DNA of 64,000 nucleotides from Haemophilus haemolyticus (GTDB lineage: Bacteria > Pseudomonadota > Gammaproteobacteria > Enterobacterales > Pasteurellaceae): positions 1,802,501 to 1,866,500 of the forward strand of contig NZ_CP031243.1 of assembly GCF_003352385.1 (NCBI RefSeq), given 5' to 3'. Under the pieces are notes generated by a model, which ran no database searches, was not told where the DNA came from, and saw nothing but the letters and a program-made list of their open reading frames with translations. Numbering within the stretch: position 1 is the stretch's first letter; each line of letters starts with the position of its first letter. Both the position numbers and the translations under genes were made by a program. Shown here one piece after another: positions 1 through 11,685 of the stretch.

Positions 1-157
<157 letters not shown>

Positions 158-210
158 TTATCCCTTGTAGCAAACGGAGCGAAAATCATAGCATAAATCC
201 AAAAATTTCG

Positions 211-239
211 TTTTCAAAATCAAGTAAAATCTGTATAAT
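211..239 (+). promoter_or_regulatory. Probable sigma-70 promoter of guaB
   Basis: TTTTCA at 211-216 (4 of 6 to TTGACA) and a perfect TATAAT at 234-239 are separated by 17 bp, 45 bp ahead of the guaB start. No clear PurR operator was seen. Confidence 0.6.
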
Positions 240-283
240 CCCGCCGCAATATTTTTTAACTTCAACTTAGCGAGAATATTGCA

Positions 284-1750
284 ATGTCATTACGCATTAA
301 ACAAGAAGCCCTTACTTTTGACGATGTTCTACTCGTCCCAGCACATTCAACAGTGCTTCCAAATACAGCCAATCTTTCAACCAAACTCACTAAAGAAATT
401 AATTTGAATATTCCTATGCTTTCAGCTGCAATGGATACCGTAACCGAAACCAAACTTGCGATCTCTTTAGCACAAGAAGGTGGCATCGGCTTTATTCATA
501 AAAATATGACCATTGAACGCCAAGCAGACCGTGTTCGTAAAGTGAAAAAATTCGAAAGTGGTATCGTTTCTGAACCAGTAACTGTTTCACCAAATTTAAC
601 CCTTGCCGAACTTGCTGAAATGGTGAAGAAAAACGGCTTCGCTGGCTACCCTGTTGTAGATAGTGAAAATAACCTAATTGGCATCATTACTGGACGCGAC
701 ACCCGTTTCGTAAAAGATTTGAGCAAAACTGTCTCACAAGTAATGACGAAAAAAGAAGACTTGGTGACAGTAAAAGAAGGGGCGAGTCGCGAAGAAATTT
801 TAGAATTAATGCATCAACACCGTGTTGAAAAAGTATTAGTGGTTAATGATAGCTTCAAACTTAAAGGCATGATTACCGTTAAAGACTTCCAAAAAGCGGA
901 ACAAAAACCTAACGCATGTAAAGATGAATTCGGTCGTTTACGTGTCGGTGCTGCTGTCGGTGCTGGCCCAGGTAACGAAGAACGTATTGATGCATTAGTA
1001 AAAGCTGGCGTAGATGTATTGTTAATCGACTCTTCTCACGGTCACTCAGAAGGCGTATTACAACGTGTTCGTGAAACTCGTGCAAAATATCCAAACTTAC
1101 CTATTATTGCGGGTAACGTCGCAACGGCTGAAGGTGCTATCGCACTTGCAGACGCAGGCGCAAGCGCAGTGAAAGTAGGTATCGGCCCTGGTTCAATTTG
1201 TACAACTCGTATCGTGACCGGTGTAGGTGTTCCACAAATCACCGCTATCGCAGATGCAGCAGCAGCATTAAAAGATCGTGGTATTCCAGTTATCGCGGAT
1301 GGTGGCATCCGTTTCTCTGGTGATATTGCAAAAGCTATCGCTGCAGGCGCAAGCTGTGTAATGGTTGGTTCTATGTTCGCAGGTACCGAAGAAGCACCGG
1401 GTGAAATCGAACTTTACCAAGGGCGTGCATTTAAATCTTACCGCGGTATGGGTTCACTAGGTGCCATGGCGAAAGGTTCATCAGACCGATATTTCCAATC
1501 TGATAACGCTGCAGACAAACTTGTACCAGAAGGTATCGAAGGCCGTATTCCATACAAAGGTTACTTAAAAGAAATCATCCACCAACAAATGGGTGGCTTA
1601 CGTTCTTGCATGGGCTTAACTGGCTGCGCAACTATCGAAGAATTACGCACAAAAGCAGAATTCGTTCGCATCAGTGGTGCTGGTATTAAAGAATCTCACG
1701 TTCACGATGTAACTATTACTAAAGAAGCGCCAAACTATCGTATGGGCTAA
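284..1750 (+). CDS. guaB: Inosine-5'-monophosphate dehydrogenase
   Basis: Oxidises IMP to XMP with NAD+, the committed step of GMP synthesis. The 488-residue length is that of bacterial IMPDH. The TIM barrel is interrupted by two CBS domains (about residues 95-205). The catalytic loop GPGSICTTR places the nucleophile at Cys306. The phosphate-binding [11 protein letters not shown] follows, and the mobile flap holds the RGMGSLGAM segment. Separated from guaA by a hairpin and a small lipoprotein gene, so guaBA is not a simple two-gene unit here. Confidence 0.97.
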   Translation: MSLRIKQEALTFDDVLLVPAHSTVLPNTANLSTKLTKEINLNIPMLSAAMDTVTETKLAISLAQEGGIGFIHKNMTIERQADRVRKVKKFESGIVSEPVTVSPNLTLAELAEMVKKNGFAGYPVVDSENNLIGIITGRDTRFVKDLSKTVSQVMTKKEDLVTVKEGASREEILELMHQHRVEKVLVVNDSFKLKGMITVKDFQKAEQKPNACKDEFGRLRVGAAVGAGPGNEERIDALVKAGVDVLLIDSSHGHSEGVLQRVRETRAKYPNLPIIAGNVATAEGAIALADAGASAVKVGIGPGSICTTRIVTGVGVPQITAIADAAAALKDRGIPVIADGGIRFSGDIAKAIAAGASCVMVGSMFAGTEEAPGEIELYQGRAFKSYRGMGSLGAMAKGSSDRYFQSDNAADKLVPEGIEGRIPYKGYLKEIIHQQMGGLRSCMGLTGCATIEELRTKAEFVRISGAGIKESHVHDVTITKEAPNYRMG

Positions 1751-1758
1751 CAATGAAT

Positions 1759-1788
1759 AAAAGAGCGGTTAAATTTGCCCGCTCTTTT
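1759..1788 (+). terminator. Hairpin after guaB
   Basis: Perfect 10-bp stem AAAAGAGCGG/CCGCTCTTTT with a 10-base loop, ending in four T. It starts 8 bases after the guaB stop and could attenuate transcription into the lipoprotein gene and guaA. Confidence 0.6.
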
Positions 1789-1818
1789 GAACTGTTTCAG
1801 GCAATAAAAGGAACTATA

Positions 1819-2148
1819 ATGAAGAAATTTATATTACTGATTCCATTTATTCTATCGGCCTGCACATTACTCGGTCCAACTTATACTGGGGAAACAACCG
1901 CAGACGATTTACTAAAATATGATACGGCAAGTAACATTAACCTATTTTTCAGAGCAATCCATAATTGTACGCCTAAACAAATTCACACTCAGATCGATGA
2001 TGTAAAACTAAACAACAAAACTTCCACTGTAGATTTAGTGAATGAAACTTGGACAGTAAAAGGCTGTAATAAGACCGAAACATTTCAAATCAAATATATC
2101 AGCGATGGACATGGTGGAACTTACATCAATATGACAAAACAAAATTAA
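1819..2148 (+). CDS. Small putative lipoprotein
   Basis: 109-residue product. The start at 1819 ([15 protein letters not shown]) is chosen over an upstream in-frame ATG at 1753 because it gives a classic lipoprotein signal peptide with lipobox LSAC (lipidated Cys15) and has AAAAGGA at 1806-1812. The mature part has two further cysteines (CTPK and KGCNK) that could form a disulfide. It ends 13 bases before guaA, so the two are probably co-transcribed. No family recognised; function unknown. Likely membrane-anchored in the periplasm. Confidence 0.75.
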   Translation: MKKFILLIPFILSACTLLGPTYTGETTADDLLKYDTASNINLFFRAIHNCTPKQIHTQIDDVKLNNKTSTVDLVNETWTVKGCNKTETFQIKYISDGHGGTYINMTKQN

Positions 2149-2161
2149 CATAAGGCAAAAA

Positions 2162-3733
2162 ATGACAAACATCCACAACCATAAAATCCTGATCCTCGAC
2201 TTTGGTTCACAATATACTCAACTGATTGCACGTCGTGTGCGTGAAATCGGTGTATACTGCGAACTTTGGGCTTGGGATGTAACCGAACAACAAATTCGTG
2301 AATTTGCCCCAACGGGTATCATTCTTTCAGGTGGTCCTGAAAGTACTACCGAAGAAAATAGCCCTCGTGCACCGGAATATGTATTTAATGCTGGTGTACC
2401 AGTATTAGGCATTTGCTATGGAATGCAAACGATGGCAATGCAACTTGGCGGCTTAACCGAAACGTCTGACCACCGAGAGTTCGGCTATGCTTCAGTTTCT
2501 CTTGAAAATTGCACCGCACTTTTTGCAAATCTTAATGATAACTTGACAGCAAATGAGCCGACTTTAGATGTTTGGATGAGCCATGGTGATAAAGTCACTC
2601 GTTTACCTCAAAACTTCCAAGTAACAGGTACTACTCCAACCTGCCCAATTGCAGCTATGTCTGATGAAAGCCGTCGTTTCTACGGCGTACAATTCCACCC
2701 AGAAGTAACCCACACCAAAAAAGGTTTAGAATTATTAACTAATTTTGTCGTGAATATCTGTGGTTGCGAAACCAAATGGACAGCTGAAAACATCATTGAA
2801 GATGCCGTTGCTCGCATTAAAGAGCAAGTGGGCGATGATGAAGTAATTTTAGGTTTATCTGGTGGTGTAGACTCTTCTGTGGTTGCATTACTTTTACACC
2901 GCGCTATCGGCAAAAACTTACACTGCGTCTTCGTGGATAATGGTTTACTCCGCTTACACGAAGGCGACCAAGTCATGGAAATGTTCGGTGACAAATTCGG
3001 TTTAAATATTACCCGTGTTGATGCTGAAAGCCGTTTCTTAGGCGAACTTGCAGGCGTATCAGATCCAGAAGCGAAACGTAAAATTATCGGTAAAGTATTC
3101 GTTGATGTATTCGATGATGAATCGAAAAAACTCACTAATGTGAAATGGTTGGCACAAGGTACGATCTACCCTGACGTAATCGAATCTGCAGCAAGCAAAA
3201 CCGGTAAAGCACATGTGATTAAATCTCACCACAACGTAGGTGGCTTACCAGACTATATGAAACTTGGTTTAGTTGAACCTTTACGTGAATTATTTAAAGA
3301 TGAAGTACGTAAAATCGGTTTAGCATTAGGCTTACCGGCTGAAATGATCAACCGCCACCCATTCCCTGGCCCAGGTTTAGGCGTCCGTGTATTAGGCGAA
3401 GTGAAAAAAGAATACTGCGATTTATTACGCCGTGCGGATGCAATCTTTATCGAAGAATTGCGCAATAGCGGTTGGTATGAAAAAACCAGCCAAGCCTTCA
3501 GCGTGTTCCTACCAGTAAAATCTGTAGGTGTAATGGGTGACGGACGTAAATATGACTGGGTAATTTCCTTGCGCGCCGTAGAAACAATCGATTTTATGAC
3601 CGCACATTGGGCACATTTGCCTTATGATTTATTAGGTAAAGTATCTAACCGCATAATCAATGAAGTGAACGGCATTTCCCGCGTCGTATATGATATTAGC
3701 GGAAAACCACCAGCAACTATCGAGTGGGAATAA
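2162..3733 (+). CDS. guaA: GMP synthase (glutamine-hydrolysing)
   Basis: Amidates XMP to GMP using glutamine and ATP. The class I amidotransferase domain occupies residues 1-200 with the catalytic triad visible: Cys85 in GICYGMQ, His179 and Glu181 in FHPE. The ATP-pyrophosphatase domain follows, with SGGVDSS at 233-239. The C-terminal dimerisation domain ends in the conserved KPPATIEWE. The 523-residue length is usual. Downstream is an inverted pair of uptake signals serving as terminator. Confidence 0.98.
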   Translation: MTNIHNHKILILDFGSQYTQLIARRVREIGVYCELWAWDVTEQQIREFAPTGIILSGGPESTTEENSPRAPEYVFNAGVPVLGICYGMQTMAMQLGGLTETSDHREFGYASVSLENCTALFANLNDNLTANEPTLDVWMSHGDKVTRLPQNFQVTGTTPTCPIAAMSDESRRFYGVQFHPEVTHTKKGLELLTNFVVNICGCETKWTAENIIEDAVARIKEQVGDDEVILGLSGGVDSSVVALLLHRAIGKNLHCVFVDNGLLRLHEGDQVMEMFGDKFGLNITRVDAESRFLGELAGVSDPEAKRKIIGKVFVDVFDDESKKLTNVKWLAQGTIYPDVIESAASKTGKAHVIKSHHNVGGLPDYMKLGLVEPLRELFKDEVRKIGLALGLPAEMINRHPFPGPGLGVRVLGEVKKEYCDLLRRADAIFIEELRNSGWYEKTSQAFSVFLPVKSVGVMGDGRKYDWVISLRAVETIDFMTAHWAHLPYDLLGKVSNRIINEVNGISRVVYDISGKPPATIEWE

Positions 3734-3779
3734 AAAATCACTTTTTCAGATACGTTCTAATTATTTCAGTAACTTTAAT

Positions 3780-3805
3780 AAGTGCGGTTAATTTTCACCG
3801 CACTT
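3780..3805. terminator. Bidirectional terminator made of two inverted uptake signals
   Basis: AAGTGCGGT (3780-3788) and ACCGCACTT (3797-3805) form a 9-bp stem with an 8-base loop, followed by TTATTTTTG. It lies between convergent guaA and the RarD-like permease. The right arm is also the last codons (Lys-Val-Arg-stop) of the permease gene, so one uptake signal supplies the stop codon. Confidence 0.75.
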
Positions 3806-4685
3806 TATTTTTGTTTAAAATCCCTTCTATACCAATCACAATGAGACTTAACCAAATAGGCACATAAGTAAAATAGTCGCTTGTGGTTATTTGATTATCT
3901 AGCACAAAGACAGCTATTAAAAAAAGCAATATGGGTTCGATATAACTCAACACCGCAAAAATACTGACCGGAATTTGTTGGCTAGATTTTAAGTTGGCTG
4001 AAAGCGAAATCGCACTCACAATACCAAGTGCAGGCAATAATAACCAATAACGATATTCTTGCGTAACCAAAGAAAGCGTCGTGCTTTGATAAAGAATATA
4101 AATAAAACAAGGAATCGAAATTAAAATAATATCCAATGTAATTCCTTGTAGGGCAGGGATTTTCATCAATTTACGGCTTAGATAATAAAATGGATAAACC
4201 GTACAAACCCACAAGCTTGTCCATGAAAAACTTTGAGTGTGCCATAATTCATGTATAACACCGCAGGCAGCCAGTAAAAGAGCGATTTTCTGAATAAATG
4301 ATAAACGTTCTTTTAACCAAGCCCATCCTAAAATAGCCATGATCAGTGGGAAAAGGAAATATCCCATCGCAATATTTATCCCTTCGCCATTTAGCGGTGC
4401 CCACATAAAGAGCCAGAATTGACTTCCTGCATCTAATGTCCCCAGTAAAAATAAAACCCAACGCGTCCAACTTTTTCCTAAAGTTGTCGTGATAAGAGAC
4501 AAAAGAGAGCGGCAACCAATAGTCGGGAATAAAATTAAAAGTAGCCCAAAGATCATGGTTAACATACGCCACGCAAACACATCTGTTCCGCTAAGTGGTT
4601 GGAGCCATATGCTAAATAAATACAATATGCCAAATAAACATTGTGAAAAAATGCACAATAATACGCCTTGAGTGACTACTTTCAT
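3795..4685 (-). CDS. EamA/RarD-family inner-membrane transporter
   Basis: 296-residue protein with about ten hydrophobic segments and the two-fold EamA architecture of drug/metabolite transporters, most like RarD. The start at 4685 (MKVVTQGVLL) is preferred to the upstream ATG at 4745 because GAGG sits 6 bases upstream and the extra residues are hydrophilic and atypical. Divergent from an Lrp-type regulator with a palindrome between them, so the regulator probably controls it. The substrate cannot be inferred. The C-terminus ends in KVR encoded by an uptake signal. Confidence 0.8.
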   Translation of the reverse strand: MKVVTQGVLLCIFSQCLFGILYLFSIWLQPLSGTDVFAWRMLTMIFGLLLILFPTIGCRSLLSLITTTLGKSWTRWVLFLLGTLDAGSQFWLFMWAPLNGEGINIAMGYFLFPLIMAILGWAWLKERLSFIQKIALLLAACGVIHELWHTQSFSWTSLWVCTVYPFYYLSRKLMKIPALQGITLDIILISIPCFIYILYQSTTLSLVTQEYRYWLLLPALGIVSAISLSANLKSSQQIPVSIFAVLSYIEPILLFLIAVFVLDNQITTSDYFTYVPIWLSLIVIGIEGILNKNKVR

Positions 4686-4728
4686 CTTAGACCTCATCTC
4701 ATCAATATGATTATTATAAAATCCCAAG

Positions 4729-4760
4729 ACAATAAAAAATCTCAACTTTATCTTTATTGT
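4729..4760. promoter_or_regulatory. Inverted repeat in divergent promoter, candidate Lrp-type operator
   Basis: ACAATAAA (4729-4736) and TTTATTGT (4753-4760) are perfect 8-bp arms 16 bp apart, between the divergent permease and Lrp-type genes. Position and symmetry suit an Lrp/AsnC regulator; binding is inferred. Confidence 0.4.
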
Positions 4761-4803
4761 GATAATATTTTTCCCAATTATTACATTTTTGAGAAATTAT
4801 CTT

Positions 4804-5265
4804 ATGCAAACACTGGATAAATTAGATCGTCATATTTTGAATGTATTACAACAAGATGCCATGATTCCGTTAAAAGAACTGTCAGAGAAAGTGAATAGTT
4901 CCGTTGCAACCTGTCAACGACGTGTACAAGCATTAACTGATTCAGGCGTTATTACAAAACGTGTTGCAGTAGTTTCCCCAAAAGCTGTTGGGCGTACTAT
5001 AAGCGTGTTTGTTATGGTCGAAATGGATAATCAACACTCTTATTACCAAGAGCAATTTGAACGAAAAATGCGCCAAGAAGACGAAGTGGTGAGCTGTTAC
5101 GAAATTTCAGGGGACTATGATTTTATGTTGCTACTTCATGCAAAAGATATGGAAAGCTATCACGCATTCACACGTCGAGTATTGACTGGCGAATTTCATG
5201 TAAGAACTTATAAAAGTTTATTTGTAATGAATTTTACCAAAGCAGATAGTGGAATTATCTTATAG
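4804..5265 (+). CDS. Lrp/AsnC-family transcriptional regulator
   Basis: 153 residues, the family's usual size. The N-terminal helix-turn-helix (about 4-60: LDKLDRHILNVLQQDA, then LSEKVNSSVATCQRRVQAL) is followed by a RAM ligand-binding/oligomerisation domain (about 65-150, SGDYDFMLLLHAKDMESY). The start at 4804 gives the family-typical MQTLDKLDR; the in-frame extension to 4759 adds only unrelated hydrophobic residues. The ribosome site is weak (GAGAAA). Likely controls the divergent transporter and its own gene in response to an amino acid. Confidence 0.88.
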   Translation: MQTLDKLDRHILNVLQQDAMIPLKELSEKVNSSVATCQRRVQALTDSGVITKRVAVVSPKAVGRTISVFVMVEMDNQHSYYQEQFERKMRQEDEVVSCYEISGDYDFMLLLHAKDMESYHAFTRRVLTGEFHVRTYKSLFVMNFTKADSGIIL

Positions 5266-5327
5266 AACAGCGCAGTAAATTTTGCTCTTCTCCCACAAAG
5301 TGGGATTCAATCATTACTGATAAATTC

Positions 5328-5425
5328 AACTGAAATTAAAAGGACTGAGTTCGATACAATATCGTCGTCAGTCCTTTAGTAAATAGTCTAGTTTTGAAGG
5401 TCAAAGTAAATTTACCGCACTTTTC
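5328..5425 (-). repeat. ~100-bp hairpin repeat, copy 1 (also terminator of rlmB)
   Basis: Shares near-identity with 16443-16540. Core hairpin: AAAGGACTGA (5339-5348) pairs with TCAGTCCTTT (5368-5377), with an inner CGATA/TATCG stem. Similarity runs on through GTAAATAG to the uptake-signal-like TTTACCGCACTTTT beside the rlmB stop. On the minus strand it is placed as a transcription terminator for rlmB. The second copy abuts an IS3 transposase fragment, so the repeat may be an insertion-sequence end. Confidence 0.75.
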
Positions 5426-6166
5426 TTATGAACCTAAACGCTGGCGTACAATTTCAAATAAACATACCCCTGTTGCGACAGATACATTTAATGATGAAAC
5501 TGAACCAGCCATTGGAATGCTAATCAGTTGATCGCAATGTTCACGTGTTAAACGACGCATCCCTTCGCCTTCTGCTCCCATAACAAGTGCTAGTGGCCCT
5601 GTCAGTTTGCTTTGATAAATGGTTTCAGTGGCTTCGCCAGCAGTGCCAACCACCCAAATATTATGGTTTTGTTGTAAATCGCGTAGTGTGCGAGAAAGAT
5701 TGGTTACACGAATTAACGGCACGGTTTCTGCCGCGCCACAAGCAACTTTACGCGCGATAGATGTTAATTGTGCTGATTTATCTTTCGGTACGATCACGGC
5801 CACTGCGCCCGCGGCATCCGCTGTTCGCAGGCAGGCGCCCAAGTTGTGTGGATCCGTCACGCCATCCAAAACTAATAAAAGCGGATTTTGTTTATTCGCA
5901 AGAATTTCATCAAGATCATTTTCATTAAGTTCTTTTGCTGCTTGTACTCGAGCAATGACACCTTGATGAACCTCACCATCGGCTTTTTTATCAAGTGTTT
6001 GTCGATTAACGAATTGCACACCAATTCCGAGGGAATACAGTTCGTTTAAGAGTGGCTGTAGGCGTTTATCTTCACGTCCTTTAAGTACGAAGACTTCAAT
6101 TAAACGTTCTGGTGAATGGGTTAAAATACTATTAACAGCATGAATGCCGTAGATTTGTTCTGACAT
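5426..6166 (-). CDS. rlmB: 23S rRNA (guanosine-2'-O)-methyltransferase (Gm2251)
   Basis: 246 residues, typical of RlmB in the SpoU/TrmH knotted methyltransferase family. The N-terminal substrate-binding domain ([11 protein letters not shown]) is followed by the three SPOUT motifs: [24 protein letters not shown], and [18 protein letters not shown], which form the AdoMet-binding trefoil knot. Methylates the 2'-OH of G2251 in the peptidyl-transferase P loop. Lies 55 bases downstream of rnr on the same strand, as in E. coli, so likely co-transcribed. Confidence 0.95.
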   Translation of the reverse strand: MSEQIYGIHAVNSILTHSPERLIEVFVLKGREDKRLQPLLNELYSLGIGVQFVNRQTLDKKADGEVHQGVIARVQAAKELNENDLDEILANKQNPLLLVLDGVTDPHNLGACLRTADAAGAVAVIVPKDKSAQLTSIARKVACGAAETVPLIRVTNLSRTLRDLQQNHNIWVVGTAGEATETIYQSKLTGPLALVMGAEGEGMRRLTREHCDQLISIPMAGSVSSLNVSVATGVCLFEIVRQRLGS

Positions 6167-6221
6167 AAATTTCTCTTTTTTTTATTTGAATTTTTAATTC
6201 ATCCTAAAAATAGGAAGTGAA

Positions 6222-8570
6222 TTATTTTCGTTTTCTAGATGTTTTCTTCAAAACTTCTTTCTTTTTTACCGCACTTTTTCGTTTTTTAGGGGATTTAGAC
6301 GGTAGCCCTTTAAAGACTTTCTTGGCTTTTTCTTTCGCGGTTTTTCCAGCTCGACGAGGCTTACGTTCACTCCCCATCAGCGAGAAATCGACCATTTTAT
6401 TTTCTAAATGTACCGCTTCAACTTTGATGCGAACTTTATCGCCTAAGCGATATTGCATTCCGCTATTTTCGCCTATTAAACGCTGTTTTGCTGCATCGAA
6501 TTGGTAATAATCGTTTTCTAAGGTGGAAATATGGACTAAACCATCGATGAATAAATCATCTAAGCGCACAAATAAACCAAATCCCGCCACAGATGAAATA
6601 ACACCGCTAAATTCACCGCCAACATGATCTTGCATATATTCACATTTCAGCCAATCTGCCACTTCACGAGCGGCGTCGTCAGCACGGCGTTCGGTCATTG
6701 AACAGTGATTGCCAAGTAAATCCATTTCATCAAAAGAGTAATGATAACCGCCAGTATCCGTTGTTTTACGTTTTGCGCCTTGTTCTTTAGCGAGTAAATA
6801 TTTGATGCCTCGATGAAGTGTTAAGTCTGGATAACGGCGAATTGGCGAAGTAAAGTGTGCATACTCTTCCAAAGCCAAACCAAAGTGCCCAATATTATCA
6901 GCATGATAGACAGCTTGACTTAATGAACGTAGCAACATTGTTTGAATAAGTTCATGATCAGGTCGTTCTTTAACTTTTTCTAAGAGAGCAGCATAGTCTT
7001 TTGTGGTTGGTTTTAAGCCACCTTCTAAAGTTAAACCAAACTCACTTAAGAAAGTGCGGAACGATGTTAATTTTTCTTCGCTAGGGGTAGCATGAATACG
7101 ATATAACGCAGGTTCTTTATGTTTTTCCATAAAATTAGCTGCTGCGATATTCGCAAGAATCATACATTCCTCAATGATTTTGTGGGCATCATTGCGAACA
7201 ACGGGTTCAATGCGCTCAACTCGCCCCATTGCATTGAAAATAAACTTAGTTTCAATGGTTTCAAAATCGATCGCTCCACGTTGATGACGCGCACTAAGCA
7301 AAGCTTGATAGAGTTTATAAAGTTCTTCTAAATGAGGCACAAGCGTAGAATAACGAGTGCGTAATTCTTCATCGCCTTCAAGCATTTTTGCTACTTTGGT
7401 ATAAGTGAGGCGGGCGTGAGAATTCATCACCGCTTCATAAAAGCGATAATCTGTGAGCTTACCTTTGGCCGAAATTTGCATCTCACACACCATACACAAA
7501 CGATCCACTTGTGGGTTCAGCGAGCATAAGCCATTCGATAAAATTTCAGGTAACATGGGTACAACTCGGTTCGGGAAATAGACCGAGTTACCACGATTAT
7601 GTGCTTCTATATCCAAAGCGGAACGTAAACGTACGTAATAACTGACATCCGCAATCGCGACCCAAAGTTTCCAGCCCTTGCCGTGTTTTTCACAATAAAC
7701 GGCATCATCAAAATCCCGCGCATCTTCGCCATCAATGGTCACAAGCGGCAAATTTCGTAAATCCACACGACCTTTTTTGGCTTCTTCAGGCACTTCTTCA
7801 GTGAATTTTTTTACGTATTTTTCCACCGCACTTGGAAACTTATGGGGAATATCGTGGTTACGCAAGGCGATTTCCACTTCCATTCCTTTCGCCATATTAT
7901 CTCCTAGAATTTCAGTGATCACGCCAATTGGCTGGTTAAAACTGGCAGAGCGTTCTTGCAACTCGACAACGACAACTTGTCCCATGCGAGCGCCATTACG
8001 ATGTTCATTAGGCACAAGAATATCTCGGCCAATTCTGCTGTCATCAGGCACCACATAGCTAAAGCTGTTTTCTAAGAAAAAGCGCCCCACAATTTGTTTT
8101 TTACGGCTTTCTAATACGCGTACAATTCGCACTTCACGGCGACCACGACGATCTAATCCAGCAGGTTGCGCTAAGACAAAATCCCCATGCATGACTCTTT
8201 GCATTTGATGGTTTGGAATGAATAAATCATCCTTTTTGCCATCGACCTGTAAAAAACCAAAACCTTCGCGATGACCAATTACCGTGCCTTTAAATAAATC
8301 TAATTTTTCTGGTAAGGCATAGCGTTTACGTTTGGTGAACACTAATTGGCCGTCATTTTCCATCGCGCGTAACCGGCGACGCATCGCTTCTATTTGATCT
8401 TCATTTCGAATGGAAAGTGCGGTCAAAATTTCATCCCGATTCATCGGTGCATTATTGTCTCGAATAACGCTTAAAATAAATTCACGACTCGGGATTAGAT
8501 TGCCGTATTTTTCCAATTCTCGTTTGTAATGAGGATCTTGGCTGATTAAGTTTTTACGTTTTTTTGTCAT
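6222..8570 (-). CDS. rnr: Ribonuclease R
   Basis: Processive 3'-5' exoribonuclease of the RNB family that degrades structured RNA. Seen in order: an N-terminal HTH-like region ([19 protein letters not shown] onward), cold-shock domains, the RNB catalytic domain with the acidic cluster in [12 protein letters not shown], a C-terminal S1 domain ([19 protein letters not shown]), and a lysine/arginine-rich tail. The 782 residues are slightly shorter than E. coli RNase R (813). A perfect uptake signal lies within the first 150 bases of the gene. Confidence 0.96.
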   Translation of the reverse strand: MTKKRKNLISQDPHYKRELEKYGNLIPSREFILSVIRDNNAPMNRDEILTALSIRNEDQIEAMRRRLRAMENDGQLVFTKRKRYALPEKLDLFKGTVIGHREGFGFLQVDGKKDDLFIPNHQMQRVMHGDFVLAQPAGLDRRGRREVRIVRVLESRKKQIVGRFFLENSFSYVVPDDSRIGRDILVPNEHRNGARMGQVVVVELQERSASFNQPIGVITEILGDNMAKGMEVEIALRNHDIPHKFPSAVEKYVKKFTEEVPEEAKKGRVDLRNLPLVTIDGEDARDFDDAVYCEKHGKGWKLWVAIADVSYYVRLRSALDIEAHNRGNSVYFPNRVVPMLPEILSNGLCSLNPQVDRLCMVCEMQISAKGKLTDYRFYEAVMNSHARLTYTKVAKMLEGDEELRTRYSTLVPHLEELYKLYQALLSARHQRGAIDFETIETKFIFNAMGRVERIEPVVRNDAHKIIEECMILANIAAANFMEKHKEPALYRIHATPSEEKLTSFRTFLSEFGLTLEGGLKPTTKDYAALLEKVKERPDHELIQTMLLRSLSQAVYHADNIGHFGLALEEYAHFTSPIRRYPDLTLHRGIKYLLAKEQGAKRKTTDTGGYHYSFDEMDLLGNHCSMTERRADDAAREVADWLKCEYMQDHVGGEFSGVISSVAGFGLFVRLDDLFIDGLVHISTLENDYYQFDAAKQRLIGENSGMQYRLGDKVRIKVEAVHLENKMVDFSLMGSERKPRRAGKTAKEKAKKVFKGLPSKSPKKRKSAVKKKEVLKKTSRKRK

Positions 8571-8762
8571 TATTTTTTACAGTTTTAAAAAGTGCGGAGA
8601 GTTTGACACTGTAAGGGGGATAATGCAAGACGGGGGAGGTTTATTTATCAGTAAAACCAATGAACTTTTTCAATGTGTAAATAAACACCTGTTTTTCTTT
8701 TTTATTTTTTGTTAAAGTTTCAAACCCTTAATTATTATTCATTTGACAAAAGGAACAATATT

Positions 8763-10246
<1,484 letters not shown>

Positions 10247-10264
10247 TCTTTAAACTAAGTGAGT

Positions 10265-10290
10265 AAGGGCGTGATGTACGCCCTTTTTTA
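10265..10290 (+). terminator. Rho-independent terminator of the adhesin gene
   Basis: AAGGGCGT/ACGCCCTT 8-bp stem, loop GATGT, followed by a run of T, 18 bases after the adhesin stop. Confidence 0.85.
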
Positions 10291-10360
10291 TTTATCTATT
10301 TATTTAAATATTATATAGATATTCAGATGGATAGATATAGTTAACCTTTTGGGAAAGAAT

Positions 10361-10388
10361 AAAATCTGCACTCGTGATGAGTGCAGAT
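10361..10388 (-). terminator. Rho-independent terminator of the yedE-like gene
   Basis: On the minus strand ATCTGCACTC/GAGTGCAGAT forms a perfect 10-bp stem with a 5-base loop, followed by TTTATTCTT. Confidence 0.8.
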
Positions 10389-10398
10389 AGAAAGTGAA

Positions 10399-11457
10399 TT
10401 AAGCCGATTTTTTGGTAAAGCCAATATAGGCGCAGAATATAAATCCAAGCACTAAAGCGTATGGCGTAAATTCACCAATGCCAGAGCCTGAAGCTGCAAG
10501 GCTTAAACGATGCGCCGCGGCTGCACCTAAAAGCATACCAAGCACAAAAATAGCGGAGTCATTATCACCTTCACCAAGATGAACCAAATGTTTGCCAGGG
10601 CAACCACCGCCAAGGGCGAAGCATAATCCGCAAAGTGCCATGCCGAGGAAGTTCCAAAGATATTGATTATGTGCACCAGGTTGTTGTTCAAACCCTAAAT
10701 GGAATTGACCAAGTAAAGCATTGGTAATGGCAGCAAATACCACTAAAGCGATGACACCATTCAATAATGAAGAATCACGGAATAGAATGAAATTGCGGAA
10801 TGCACCGATTGAGCAGAAACGTGATTTTTGCATTAATACGCCTATGATTAGCCCGCCTGCTAAAGATAATGCCCAAAATGCATGTTGTGTGCCAGGGCCT
10901 TTTTGTGAAAAATAAAGCGGTAAACCTTCGCCAAAACTAAATTGTGTGATAACGCCAATAAGTAATAAACCCGCAATAATGACAGAAATCCAGCCTGTAA
11001 CGGGGGCTTGTTCTTTGGCTTTGCCGAGCGAAAATCCTCGATTGCTAAAGAAAATTCCACCTAATACACCGACAAATAAACCGACAATACCGGCAATCGC
11101 AGATAAATCGCCGCCCCCTAGACGCAAATATGCACGCCATGGACAACCTAAGAAAGTTAGAGCACCAATCATGGCAAATACGCCTAAAATTAAGCGAATG
11201 AATGGTGATGAACCACCACGAGCACGAAATTCTTTCGCAAATAACGCACTCACTAACGCACCGAAAATTAATCCGATGAGTTCGGGGCGGATGTATTGAA
11301 GTGGAGCGGCTTGATGTAAGCCAATGGAGCCAGCCGTATCGCGTAAGAAACAGGCTGCGCAGAATCCCATGTTGCCTGGATTTCCGCTATAAGTAAGTAG
11401 TGGAGCGATGATACCAAGTGCAGCACCTGCAACCACAGGCCATTTTGATCCTTTCAT
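10399..11457 (-). CDS. yedE: YedE/YeeE-family membrane protein, putative selenium transporter
   Basis: 352 residues with about ten transmembrane segments. Two YeeE/YedE cysteine-containing repeats are visible: SRFCSIGAFRNF in the middle and CFALGGGCPGKHLVHLGEGDND near the C-terminus, with GFCAACFLRDTAGS and FLGCPWRAYLRL in the first half. This set matches the YedE/FdhT subfamily linked to selenium metabolism. H. influenzae makes selenocysteine formate dehydrogenase, which fits. No SirA-like yedF partner lies beside it. Transport of a sulfur or selenium species is inferred from the family. Confidence 0.82.
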   Translation of the reverse strand: MKGSKWPVVAGAALGIIAPLLTYSGNPGNMGFCAACFLRDTAGSIGLHQAAPLQYIRPELIGLIFGALVSALFAKEFRARGGSSPFIRLILGVFAMIGALTFLGCPWRAYLRLGGGDLSAIAGIVGLFVGVLGGIFFSNRGFSLGKAKEQAPVTGWISVIIAGLLLIGVITQFSFGEGLPLYFSQKGPGTQHAFWALSLAGGLIIGVLMQKSRFCSIGAFRNFILFRDSSLLNGVIALVVFAAITNALLGQFHLGFEQQPGAHNQYLWNFLGMALCGLCFALGGGCPGKHLVHLGEGDNDSAIFVLGMLLGAAAAHRLSLAASGSGIGEFTPYALVLGFIFCAYIGFTKKSA

Positions 11458-11685
11458 AATGAAACCCTTGTGATATCTAAAGTTAAACTAAATTGTGTAC
11501 TCTCGAATACTCGAAAAGCACGTTCATTTTAATCCAAGAAGTTAAATGGTAAAGAATGTTTTGATGAAAAGATGAGATAAATCAAAAATTTGGTAGGAAA
11601 AAAGTGCGGTAAAATTTTTATTGATTGTCGTAATGAAAATAAAAGATCTATACTAACTGCGTTCATTTTTTACTCGGAAGATACT

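Noticed and set aside
2680..3135. Antisense ORF of 151 codons within guaA
   Set aside because: Ser/Thr/Pro-rich shadow of the guaA reading frame with no start context.
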